DNA of 64,000 nucleotides, from assembly GCF_945956895.1 (NCBI RefSeq), contig NZ_CAMFJF010000001.1:62001-126000 (forward strand), read 5' to 3'. Under the pieces are notes generated by a model. It made no database searches. It was given only the letters and a program-made list of their open reading frames with translations, and had not been told where the DNA came from. Each line of letters opens with the position of its first letter. Position 1 is the first letter of the stretch. Both the position numbers and the translations under genes were made by a program. This stretch comes from an uncultured Allobosea sp. Its GTDB lineage: Bacteria > Pseudomonadota > Alphaproteobacteria > Rhizobiales > Beijerinckiaceae. Positions 8,683 to 16,033 of this stretch are shown here, piece by piece.

Positions 8683-9447
8683 TCACCCCAGAAGATGCAG
8701 GTCGCGCACGCCGTCGAAGACGAGCTTGGCACCGACCAGCAGCAGGAGCCAGTAGACGATGCCGTAGAAGCGTTCGGCAGGAACCCTCCGGACCAGCCAG
8801 ACGCCGGCGAAGGTCGCGGCGATCGCGAAAGGCAGCAGCGCGGCGGAGGCCAGCAGGTTCTGGCCGTTGAGCTGGCCGAGCGCGAGATAGGGGATGAGCT
8901 TCACCAGATTCATCGCGGCGAAGAAGATCGCGCCGGTGCCGACGAAGATCGCGGGCTTCAGCCTCTGCGGCATGACATAGATCTGGAAGGGTGGGCCGCC
9001 GGCATGGGCGACCATGCTGGTGAAGCCGCAGAGGAAACCCCAGAGGCTGCCGGCGCTCCAGTTCGCCTGGGTGGCCGCGGCAGGCTTCCTGCCGTCGCTC
9101 AGCATCCGGCGCAAAGCGAAGCCGACCGAGATCAGTCCTACCGCGAGCACGACGGCGGCGTCCGAGACCTTGGCCGCCAGCAGATAGCCGACGAGGATGC
9201 CGAGCAGGGCGCCGGGCGCCAGCGTCGCCAGGTTGCGGCGGTCGAAATCGCGGCGGTAGGACCAGACCGAGACGACATCCTGCGCGATCAGCAGCGGTAG
9301 CATGATCGCGGCCGCGGTCACCGGCGAGACGACGAGCGCCATCAAGGGCAGGGAGAGCAGGCCGAGCCCGGAAAAGCCGCCCTTGGCCAGGCCGGTCATG
9401 ACGACGGCCGGGACCATGGCGGCGAAGAAGAGCAGGTCGAATGGCAT
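8683..9447 (-). CDS. TauE/SafE family anion permease
   Basis: 254 residues, about eight hydrophobic segments, with the family's repeated Gly/Pro-rich motifs: TGLAKGGFSGLGLLSLPLM in the first half and GFTSMVAHAGGPP in the second. Members are proposed exporters of sulfite or organosulfonates; the substrate here is unknown. A second TauE/SafE gene lies at 47587. Neighbours (an acyl-CoA ligase and prpE) do not suggest a role. Confidence 0.9.
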   Translation of the reverse strand: MPFDLLFFAAMVPAVVMTGLAKGGFSGLGLLSLPLMALVVSPVTAAAIMLPLLIAQDVVSVWSYRRDFDRRNLATLAPGALLGILVGYLLAAKVSDAAVVLAVGLISVGFALRRMLSDGRKPAAATQANWSAGSLWGFLCGFTSMVAHAGGPPFQIYVMPQRLKPAIFVGTGAIFFAAMNLVKLIPYLALGQLNGQNLLASAALLPFAIAATFAGVWLVRRVPAERFYGIVYWLLLLVGAKLVFDGVRDLHLLG

Positions 9448-9593
9448 GTGGTACTGCGTCGCAGGGCCGGGAAATGCAGGGCGGGATCGGCGAAAGTCTT
9501 AAGGCGGCGCGCTTGCGCTGGGCGCGGGGAAGAGCGCAGGGTTCGCGCAAAATCAGCCCCGCCATCGCCGGCTCGCTACGGGGCTTTAGGCTT

Positions 9594-9857
9594 AGAGTCT
9601 CTAACAAAACCCGAAGGGGTCTCGATGGGCTTTGGAGGGACGCATGCCAGGAGGAGCGCGCAGCCGATATCCCTAGATATCGGCAAGTCGGTCCGACGCC
9701 GCAGGCGGCCCTCCAAAGCCCACCTTCGGCGCCGGGAATTCGACCGCCCGCGGCGTCGCGGCGCTTGCCGATACCGTTGGTATCGGCTTCGCTCCGCTCC
9801 TGGCGGAGCGGACGAATTGCCGACGTCGAGACCCCTTCGGGTTTTGTTAGAGACTCT
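9594..9857. repeat. 264-bp structured element with 32-bp terminal inverted repeats
   Basis: A perfect 32-base inverted repeat (9594-9625 and 9826-9857, core CTAACAAAACCCGAAGGGG) encloses nested palindromes. These are TGGGCTTTGGAGGG (9626-9639) with its complement at 9709-9722, GCCGATAT/ATATCGGC at 9663-9684, GCCGATACC/GGTATCGGC at 9767-9787, and GCTCCGC/GCGGAGC near 9791. No gene-like reading frame fits. It lies in the 437-base gap between a TauE/SafE gene and prpE, ending 27 bases before the prpE start. It may be a MITE-like or mosaic repeat; no target-site duplication is obvious. Confidence 0.85.
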
Positions 9858-9884
9858 TAAACCCGGCACAGAGGAACGCTTACG

Positions 9885-11819
9885 ATGAATGGCCCCCATG
9901 CGGCGCCCGCCCGCCCGGCGCAAGGCTATGCCGAAACCTATGCAAGCTGGCGGGCCGATCCGGATGCCTATTGGCTGGAGATCGCAAAAGGCATCGACTG
10001 GATCAAGCCGCCCGAGAAGGCTTTCGATCCGACTGCCGGCATCTATGGCCGTTGGTTCCCGGATGCGACCTGCAACACCTGCTTCAACGCGCTCGACCGG
10101 CATGTTCGTGACGGGCGTGGGCAACAGGTCGCGCTGATCCATGACAGCCCGGTTACAGGGACGAAGACGAGCTACACCTACGCGCAGATGCTGGAGGAGG
10201 TGGCGACGCTCGCCGCCGTGCTCGAGGATCTCGGCGTCGGCAAGGGCGACCGCGTCATCATCTACATGCCGATGGTGCCGGAAGCGGCCTTCGCCATGCT
10301 CGCCTGCGCCCGGATCGGCGCCGTGCATTCGGTGGTGTTCGGCGGCTTCGCGGCCAAGGAACTGGCGACGCGCATCGACGATGCCGAGCCCAAGGTCATC
10401 CTGACCGCGACCTGCGGCATCGAGCCGACGCGGGTGGTCGAGTACAAGCCCTTGCTCGACGGCGCGATCGAGATGGCCCGGCACAAGCCGCAGACCTGCG
10501 TCGTGCTGCAACGCCCGCAGGCCGACGCCTCGATGCATGTGACCCGCGACAAGAACTGGCGCACGCTGGTGGCTGCCGCCAAGGCTGCGGGGCGCAAGGC
10601 GCAGTGCGTCGAGGTCGCGGCGACCGACCCGCTCTACATCCTCTACACCTCCGGCACGACGGGGCGGCCGAAGGGCGTGGTGCGCGACAATGGCGGGCAC
10701 ATGGTCGTGCTCAAGGCGACGATGGACCAGCTCTTCGATGTCGGGCCGGGCGAGGTGATGTTCTGCGCCTCCGATGTCGGCTGGGTCGTCGGCCATGGCT
10801 ATATCGTCTATGCGCCGCTGATCCAGGGCGCGACCAGCGTGCTCTACGAGGGCAAGCCGGTCGGTACGCCCGATCCCGGCGCCTTCTGGCGGGTGATCGC
10901 CGAGCATGGCGCCAAGGTGCTGTTCACGGCGCCGACCGCCTTCCGCGCCATCCGCAAGGAGGATCCCGAGGGCAAATACCTCGCCGGGCACGACCTCTCG
11001 AGCTTCAGGGCACTGTTCCTCGCCGGCGAGCGGGCTGATCCCGAGACGCTGAAATGGGCCGAGGAGATGCTCAAGGTGCCGGTGATCGACCATTGGTGGC
11101 AGACCGAGAGCGGCTCGCCGATCGTCGGCGATCCCCTGGGGCTGGGCCTCCTGCCGGTGAAGCATGGTTCGCCGACGGTGCCGTTGCCGGGCTGGGATGT
11201 GCAGTGCCTGGACGAAGGCGGGCGGCGGGTCGAGGCCGGCAAGATGGGCGCGATCGTGCTGAAGCTGCCATTGCCGCCCGGCGCATTGCCGACGCTCTGG
11301 AACGACGATGCGCGCTTCAGGGAGGCGTATCTCGCGACCTATCCGGGCTATTACAACACTTCGGATGCCGGCTTCATCGATGAGGACGGCTATGTCTTCA
11401 TCATGGGCCGCACCGACGACATCATCAATGTCGCAGGCCATCGCCTCTCGACCGGCGGCATGGAAGAGGTGCTGGCGGCGCATCCGGCGGTGGCGGAATG
11501 CGCGGTCGTCGGCATTCGTGATGCGCTCAAGGGCGAGCAACCCTGTGGCTTCGTCGTGCTCAAGGCCGGCGCGACCGTGACGCCCGAGCAGGTCGAGAAG
11601 GAACTCGTCGCGCTGGTGCGCGAGCGCATCGGGCCGGTCGCGGCGTTCAAGCTGGCCTTGACGGTCAACCGATTGCCGAAGACGCGCTCCGGCAAGATTC
11701 TGCGGGCAACGATGAAGAAGATCGCCGATGGCGAGGATTACGCCGTGCCGGCGACGATCGAGGATATCGCGGTGCTCGGCGAGATCGGCACGGCGCTGAA
11801 GGGCAGGGGGATCGGGTAG
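9885..11819 (+). CDS. prpE: Propionyl-CoA synthetase
   Basis: 644 residues of the acetyl/propionyl-CoA synthetase type: N-terminal ACAS region (YAETYASWRADPDAYW), P-loop YTSGTTGRPKGVV at 254-265, WWQTESG substrate motif, GRTDDIINVAGHRLS hinge, and the C-terminal catalytic Lys in RLPKTRSGKILR. The RDNGGH stretch after the P-loop and the overall length fit PrpE (ACSS3-like) better than Acs. It makes propionyl-CoA from propionate, ATP and CoA. The 264-bp inverted-repeat element lies directly upstream and may carry or disturb its promoter. Confidence 0.92.
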   Translation: MNGPHAAPARPAQGYAETYASWRADPDAYWLEIAKGIDWIKPPEKAFDPTAGIYGRWFPDATCNTCFNALDRHVRDGRGQQVALIHDSPVTGTKTSYTYAQMLEEVATLAAVLEDLGVGKGDRVIIYMPMVPEAAFAMLACARIGAVHSVVFGGFAAKELATRIDDAEPKVILTATCGIEPTRVVEYKPLLDGAIEMARHKPQTCVVLQRPQADASMHVTRDKNWRTLVAAAKAAGRKAQCVEVAATDPLYILYTSGTTGRPKGVVRDNGGHMVVLKATMDQLFDVGPGEVMFCASDVGWVVGHGYIVYAPLIQGATSVLYEGKPVGTPDPGAFWRVIAEHGAKVLFTAPTAFRAIRKEDPEGKYLAGHDLSSFRALFLAGERADPETLKWAEEMLKVPVIDHWWQTESGSPIVGDPLGLGLLPVKHGSPTVPLPGWDVQCLDEGGRRVEAGKMGAIVLKLPLPPGALPTLWNDDARFREAYLATYPGYYNTSDAGFIDEDGYVFIMGRTDDIINVAGHRLSTGGMEEVLAAHPAVAECAVVGIRDALKGEQPCGFVVLKAGATVTPEQVEKELVALVRERIGPVAAFKLALTVNRLPKTRSGKILRATMKKIADGEDYAVPATIEDIAVLGEIGTALKGRGIG

Positions 11820-11848
11820 GCGATATCGCCTCCCGTCACTCCCGCGAG

Positions 11849-11949
11849 GTCATCCCGGGCGGAGCGAAGGGCAGACCAGGGATCCATTCCAGAACGGTTC
11901 AGGCATGGATCCCGGATCGGCGCGGCTGACGCCGCTTGTCCGGGATGAC
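11849..11949. repeat. Family A palindromic element
   Basis: Begins GTCATCCCGGGCGG and ends TTGTCCGGGATGAC. An inner pair, GGATCCATTCC and CATGGATCCCGGAT, flanks the centre. It sits between convergent prpE and trcR. Confidence 0.8.
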
Positions 11950-11978
11950 GGCGTTGTGGGGATAGAGGCTAGAGAGCC

Positions 11979-12710
11979 TCAGCCCTCGTCGTCCTCGTCT
12001 TCGGCCGGGCGCTTGAGCTGCTTCAGCTTGGCGAAGACGGATTCGACGTCGATCGCGGCTTCCTCCTCGCGCTTCGGCCGGCTCATGTCGGCGAAGGGCT
12101 GGCTCTCATTGCGCGCGGGCTCCGGAGCGGTCGCCTCTTCCACCGTGAGCAGGGTCGAGCCGGCCTCGGCCAGCGCGGCCGGGCGGTCCTTGGCGGCGCG
12201 GCCGACTTCGAAATCGAGATCGATCTGCGAGCACAGGCCGAGGCTGACCGGGTCGATCGGGGTCAGCGACTGGGCGTTCCAGTGGGTGCGGTCGCGGATC
12301 TGCGCGATGGTCGACTTGGTCGTGCCGATCAGGCGGATGATCTGCGCGTCCTTGAGCTCGGGATGGTTGCGCAGCAGCCAGAGGATGGCGTTCGGACGGT
12401 CCTGGCGCTTCGAGACCGGGGTGTAGCGCGGGCCCTTGGTGCGCTTGATCTCCGGCACCTTCACTTTGCGCTCGGCGAGCTTGAGGTGATGGTTCGGGTT
12501 CTTGGCGGCGCGCTCCAGCTCCTCGCGGGTGAGCTGGCCGGAGGTGATCGGGTCGAGGCCCTTGATGCCGGCGGCGACTTCGCCGTCCGCGATGCCGCGC
12601 ACCTCGAGCGGGTGGAGCTTGCAGAACTCGGCGATCTGCTCGAAGGTCAGCGAGGTGTTCTCGACCAGCCAGACCGCGGTGGCCTTGGGCATCAGCGGGG
12701 TTTGTGACAC
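11979..12710 (-). CDS. trcR: Cell-cycle transcriptional regulator TrcR (DUF1013)
   Basis: 243 residues starting MSQTPLMPKATAVWLVENTS from a GTG codon. GTG is chosen because GAGGAGA lies eight bases upstream, while ATG 12692 has no such site. The N-terminal part has a helix-turn-helix-like stretch (LTFEQIAEFCKLHPLEVRGIADG), a central conserved block (NAILWLLRNHPELKDAQI, then TTKSTIAQIRDR), and an acidic tail. DUF1013 proteins are confined to alphaproteobacteria and have been named TrcR, a transcription regulator linked to the cell cycle. No operon partner is visible. Confidence 0.88.
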   Translation of the reverse strand: MSQTPLMPKATAVWLVENTSLTFEQIAEFCKLHPLEVRGIADGEVAAGIKGLDPITSGQLTREELERAAKNPNHHLKLAERKVKVPEIKRTKGPRYTPVSKRQDRPNAILWLLRNHPELKDAQIIRLIGTTKSTIAQIRDRTHWNAQSLTPIDPVSLGLCSQIDLDFEVGRAAKDRPAALAEAGSTLLTVEEATAPEPARNESQPFADMSRPKREEEAAIDVESVFAKLKQLKRPAEDEDDEG

Positions 12711-12907
12711 GGGACGGTCTCCTCTTCGCCTTCGCGCCGCCATTTGGAGGGGCTCGTAAAGGCAGGGTCGCGGACAATAGCTCTCATGCGCCGACCGGCC
12801 TCCCCGGCCGGCCATCCAAATCATCGACGATGAGCAGGATGGCGCGCCTTATAGGCGAGGGCGGGGCAAGTGTCCATGAAAAGCGTGTGATTGCGGTGGC
12901 GTAGATC

Positions 12908-13004
12908 GTCATTGCGAGCGCAGCGAAGCAATCCAGGGGACCGGGCTGAACCGGTCCACCCGGCGGCCCCTGGATTGCTTCGTCGCTTCGCTCCTCGCAA
13001 TGAC
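12908..13004. repeat. Family B palindromic element (GTCATTGCGAG)
   Basis: GTCATTGCGAGCGCAGCGAAGC...AATCCAGGGG is mirrored by CCCCTGGATTGCTTCG...CTCGCAATGAC. It lies just after the 3' end of the quinone oxidoreductase gene. Confidence 0.85.
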
Positions 13005-13010
13005 AGCCCC

Positions 13011-14009
13011 TCACACCGTCAGCACGATCTTGCCGATATGGGCGCTCGACTCCATCAGTCGGTGCGCCTCCGCCGCCTGCGCCAGCGGGAAGGTCGAGTG
13101 GACCAGCGGCTTGCAGCGCCCGGCCTCGAGCAGCGGCCAGACCTTGGCATGTAGCTCCGCGGCGATCGCGGCCTTCTCGGGCACGGTGCGCGGGCGCAGC
13201 GTCGAGCCGGTATGGGTCAGGCGCTTCAGCATCAGGCGGCTGAAATTGACGGTGGCCTTCGGCCCGTTGAGGAAGGCGATCTGGACGATGCGGCCCTGAT
13301 CGGCGGCCAGTTCGTAATTGCGGTCGATATAGTCGCCGCCGACCATGTCGAGGATCAGGTCGGTGCCGCGCCCGCCGGTCATGGCCTTCGCTGCGGCGAC
13401 GAAATCCTCGGTCCGGTAGTTGATGGCGTGGTCGGCGCCGAGCTCGCGGCAGGCGGCGCATTTGTCGTCGGAGCCGGCTGTCGCGATGACGGTCGCGCCA
13501 AAAGCCTTGGCGAGCTGGATCGCGGTGGTGCCGATGCCCGACGAGCCGCCATGGACGAGGAAGCTCTCGCCGGCTTGCAGGCGGCCGCGCTGGAAAACGT
13601 TGGTCCAGACGGTGAAGAAGGTCTCGGGGATCGCGCCGGCTTCGGTGAGCGTCAGGCCCTTGGGCGCAGGCAGGGCGTTGCTCTCGTCGACCACGGCATA
13701 TTCAGCATAGCCGCCGCCGGCAACGAGGGCGCAGACGGTCACGCCGACCGGAAAGCGGCGGGCGCCTTCGCCCTGTGCCACCACCGTTCCGGCGAATTCG
13801 AGGCCGGGGATGTCGGAGGCGCCGGGCGGCGGGTTGTAGCCGCCCTGGCGCTGCAGGACATCCGGGCGGTTGACGCCGGCAGCAGCGATGGCGACGAGGA
13901 TCTGGCCGGGGCCGGGCTTCGGCACCGGGCGCGTTTCCGGCTGCAGCACTTCGGGGCCGCCGGGTGCCGCCATGCCGATCGCCGTCATCGTCTCGGGAAT
14001 GCTCGTCAT
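13011..14009 (-). CDS. NAD(P)H quinone oxidoreductase (zinc-free MDR, PIG3-like)
   Basis: 332 residues of the medium-chain dehydrogenase superfamily without the catalytic zinc ligands: GroES-like N-terminus (GVNRPDVLQRQGGYNPPPGASD, IPGLEFAGTV) and a Rossmann core with VHGGSSGIGTTAIQLAK around 152-168. The PIG3 type reduces quinones or other activated carbonyls with NADPH. Start ATG 14009 has an AAGGAC-type ribosome site upstream. It is divergent from the DUF1192 gene with about 90 bases between them. Confidence 0.88.
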   Translation of the reverse strand: MTSIPETMTAIGMAAPGGPEVLQPETRPVPKPGPGQILVAIAAAGVNRPDVLQRQGGYNPPPGASDIPGLEFAGTVVAQGEGARRFPVGVTVCALVAGGGYAEYAVVDESNALPAPKGLTLTEAGAIPETFFTVWTNVFQRGRLQAGESFLVHGGSSGIGTTAIQLAKAFGATVIATAGSDDKCAACRELGADHAINYRTEDFVAAAKAMTGGRGTDLILDMVGGDYIDRNYELAADQGRIVQIAFLNGPKATVNFSRLMLKRLTHTGSTLRPRTVPEKAAIAAELHAKVWPLLEAGRCKPLVHSTFPLAQAAEAHRLMESSAHIGKIVLTV

Positions 14010-14101
14010 GGCGGAGTGTCCTTTCGTGGTGCGTCGCAGCGTGACTGCGATGCAAAGTCAGCTAGCTTGCCGCGCGCAGTTTGAGCAGATGCGAGGCCGC
14101 C

Positions 14102-14302
14102 ATGTCGATATTCCCGGAGGATGATCGCCCCAAGCCGAAGAGCGTGCATGAGATCGGGCAGGACCTGTCGATGCTGTCGCTGGCGGAGATCGACGAGCGC
14201 ATCGCCGCGCTCAAGGACGAGATCGATCGGCTGATCGAGACGCGGGCGCGCAAGGACGCCTCGCGCTCCGCGGCGGACGCGTTCTTCCGGAAGCCCGCCT
14301 GA
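14102..14302 (+). CDS. DUF1192 family protein
   Basis: 66 residues: MSIFPEDDRPKPK, then HEIGQDLSMLSLAEIDERIAALKDEIDRL, the hallmark of DUF1192, predicted as one long helix with coiled-coil heptads. GAGG five bases upstream decides ATG 14102; an earlier ATG at 14081 would add non-conserved residues. The family is restricted to alphaproteobacteria and has no known function. Next to rcdA and rpmE it forms what appears to be conserved Rhizobiales gene order. Confidence 0.9.
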   Translation: MSIFPEDDRPKPKSVHEIGQDLSMLSLAEIDERIAALKDEIDRLIETRARKDASRSAADAFFRKPA

Positions 14303-14326
14303 AAAAGGGTCAAAAAGAAACGCCCG

Positions 14327-14341
14327 TTAAGGGCGCGTTAA
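14327..14341. promoter_or_regulatory. Perfect CtrA-type box (TTAA-N7-TTAA)
   Basis: TTAA GGGCGCG TTAA matches the full CtrA consensus exactly, in a GC-rich background where TTAA is rare. It is intergenic, 24 bases after the DUF1192 stop. A TATGAAT hexamer-like element follows at 14353-14359, so the box would overlap the -35 region of the small RNA proposed at about 14366. Confidence 0.65.
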
Positions 14342-14365
14342 TGATTCCAAAGTATGAATGGCATC

Positions 14366-14456
14366 ATCCAGTTTGTCTGGATGTCGAGTGGCTCCTGCCC
14401 ACTCTGTTTGACGCCTCCCTGTTGACCTTCGAGCCGCCCTTGGCGGCTCTTTTTTT
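14366..14456 (+). ncRNA. Candidate trans-acting small RNA with anti-Shine-Dalgarno motifs
   Basis: About 90 nt between DUF1192 and rcdA. Hairpin 1: CATCCAG/CTGGATG (14365-14383). Hairpin 2: GAGTGG/CCACTC (14386-14404) with loop CTCCTGC. Then an unpaired stretch TGTTTGACGCCTCCCTGTTG (from 14405), then a terminator hairpin GAGCCGCC-CTT-GGCGGCTC with seven T residues. CUCCU in the loop and CCUCC in the open stretch are complementary to ribosome-binding sites. The architecture resembles alphaproteobacterial trans-acting small RNAs such as the suhB/MmgR (ar8) or ar14 families; family identity was not established. The 5' end is inferred from a TATGAAT element. Confidence 0.7.
14431..14456 (+). terminator. 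Rho-independent terminator of the candidate small RNA
   Basis: Eight perfect base pairs (GAGCCGCC/GGCGGCTC), loop CTT, then TTTTTTT. No coding gene ends just before it, which is why a non-coding transcript is proposed. Confidence 0.9.
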
Positions 14457-14471
14457 GTGTGCGCGTTCCCC

Positions 14472-14521
14472 TCGCATCGGACCGAAAAGTGAAAACCACT
14501 TTTCGGATCATTCCGATGCGA
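14472..14521. repeat. 50-bp palindromic unit, copy 2
   Basis: TCGCATCGGA and TCCGATGCGA are inverted ends. The core ACCGAAAAGTG - AAAA - CCACTTTTCGG is an inner stem. Same length and end sequence as the unit at 5721. Confidence 0.85.
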
Positions 14522-14532
14522 TACCCTTAAGG

Positions 14533-14574
14533 CAGATCATCGTTATCGCGTCCGATCGGACGCGCGATGATCTG
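14533..14574. repeat. Palindrome with an 18-bp perfect core
   Basis: CAGATCATCG/CGATGATCTG arms surround CGCGTCCGATCGGACGCG, a perfect 18-bp palindrome (14547-14564). It directly follows the 50-bp unit. Confidence 0.75.
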
Positions 14575-14648
14575 GCGTCCGACAGGTCGCGATGTCCCTG
14601 TGGAACCGCCTGCCTTGTTGTCGCCACAGCGGTTTAGCCTCGTTAAGG

Positions 14649-14663
14649 TTAACGACGCCTTAC
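14649..14663. promoter_or_regulatory. CtrA-like box upstream of rcdA (TTAA-N7-TTAC)
   Basis: TTAA CGACGCC TTAC differs from the CtrA consensus at one position. It lies about 100 bases before the rcdA start. In Caulobacter rcdA belongs to the CtrA regulatory network, which makes a functional site plausible. Confidence 0.45.
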
Positions 14664-14763
14664 CTGCGCCGGACATCGTGATCGGCGTTATCCTTGCGAC
14701 GTCGGCTATCATATCCGTGACGCGTTCCAGAGGCGCACGGGTTTGTGCCGATGGGAGACATCA

Positions 14764-15294
14764 ATGAACGACGCCCAGTTGCTCGAGCCGCAGACGGAAG
14801 AGGGCGCGATTTCCTTCGCACGGGGTTTCGTGCGCTCCGAAGCCTTCATGCTGCTGTTTCGCGAGGGGATGGGACTGGTCGAGGACACCGCCGGCTATCT
14901 CGATGGGGACGGGCGCAAGGACGCGGCTGCCCTGCCGCGCGAGGCCTCGCTGACCTATGCCACCGAAAGCATGCGCCTGACGACGCGATTGATGCAGATC
15001 GCTTCCTGGCTCCTGGTGCAGCGGGCGGTGGCGGAAGGCGAACTCACCGCCGAACAGGCCCGCACCGAGCACAACAAGGTCAAGATCAGCGATCCGATTG
15101 CGCCGCCGGCCGTGCATGTCGTGGCGCGACTGCCGGAGCGGCTGCGCGATCTGATGGCGCATGCGTTCAGGCTGCAGGAGCGCATCCGCCATCTCGAGGG
15201 CCAGATGTCCGGCGCAACGACCATCTGCGAGAGCGTGAATCCCGTGCTGAATCAGCTTGCGAGCCTGGAGGCGCGGCTGGGGTTCGGGCGCTGA
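14764..15294 (+). CDS. rcdA: RcdA-like regulator of CtrA proteolysis (DUF1465)
   Basis: 176 residues, all-helical, beginning MNDAQLLEP. It has the DUF1465 blocks SFARGFVRSEAFMLLFREGM, TYATESMRLTTRLMQIASWLL and RLPERLRDLMAHAFRLQERI. RcdA is an adaptor in the ClpXP pathway that helps deliver substrates, including CtrA, for degradation in the cell cycle. GGGAG six bases upstream fixes ATG 14764. The CtrA-like box and the candidate small RNA lie just upstream. Confidence 0.88.
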   Translation: MNDAQLLEPQTEEGAISFARGFVRSEAFMLLFREGMGLVEDTAGYLDGDGRKDAAALPREASLTYATESMRLTTRLMQIASWLLVQRAVAEGELTAEQARTEHNKVKISDPIAPPAVHVVARLPERLRDLMAHAFRLQERIRHLEGQMSGATTICESVNPVLNQLASLEARLGFGR

Positions 15295-15313
15295 TTTTCT
15301 GTCGAACCACACC

Positions 15314-15406
15314 GTCATTCCAGGCTTGACCCGGAAATCATCGTAGAGCGCGGAGCCCTTCGATGGATTCCGGATCGGCGCCGCTTCGCGGCTTGTCCGG
15401 AATGAC
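15314..15406. repeat. Family A palindromic element
   Basis: GTCATTCCAGGCTTGACCCGG... is mirrored by ...TTGTCCGGAATGAC. An inner GGATTCCGGATCGGC stretch is present. It lies between convergent rcdA and rpmE. Confidence 0.8.
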
Positions 15407-15461
15407 GACGGAGGTTTTTGCGGGAGCGCTGCGAGCGATGGGCATGGTGAGTGCCAAAACG

Positions 15462-15489
15462 AAAAACCCGGCCGCGAGGCCGGGTTTTT
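15462..15489 (-). terminator. Rho-independent terminator of rpmE (two-way)
   Basis: AAAAACCCGGCC/GGCCGGGTTTTT is a twelve-base-pair stem with T runs on both strands, 40 bases after the rpmE stop. Confidence 0.85.
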
Positions 15490-15528
15490 GTCTGAGATCA
15501 ATGACGGCGGCGCCGGAGCGCCGCAGCA

Positions 15529-15765
15529 TCACTTCTTGCCGATGGCGCCGATGCCGCTGAAGCGCGAGTTGAAGCGCGAGACGCGACCACCGCGGTCCAG
15601 CATATGCTGCGTGCCGCCGGTCCAGGCCGGGTGGGTCTTGGGGTCGATGTCAAGGTTGAGCGTGTCGCCTTCCTTGCCGTAGGTCGAACGGGTGGCATAT
15701 TCGGTGCCATCGGTCATGACGACCTTGATGGTGTGATAATCGGGGTGGATGCCGGCCTTGGCCAT
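15529..15765 (-). CDS. rpmE: 50S ribosomal protein bL31 (zinc-free form)
   Basis: 78 residues beginning [20 protein letters not shown], with the L31 motif HPAWTGG and a basic tail. There is no cysteine at all, so this is the zinc-independent (C-) type common in alphaproteobacteria. bL31 bridges the large subunit to the small subunit head. ATG 15765 follows a GAGG site; the upstream in-frame extension is not conserved. Confidence 0.95.
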   Translation of the reverse strand: MAKAGIHPDYHTIKVVMTDGTEYATRSTYGKEGDTLNLDIDPKTHPAWTGGTQHMLDRGGRVSRFNSRFSGIGAIGKK

Positions 15766-16033
15766 GACGAAGTCCTCGGAGCTACAAAAACGGGCGCATC
15801 GACAAGCAGGCGAGCCTGCCCGGCCCGTCGAAAGAATTCGGATGAGCCTGTCGTGAAGTCGCGTGCACATATCGCAGCCAGCGCCTCAGCGCAAGCACAA
15901 CGCGTTCCCGGAGAGCTCCCCTGCGGCGTTGCGTCGTTTGCCAAGCCCCTCCCGATGGGGTTCACGGAAGCGAGATCGAGATTGGTTGAAAGCGCGCGCG
16001 CGGCGCGGGCGCGAGATGCAGGAGTCCCAGTGC

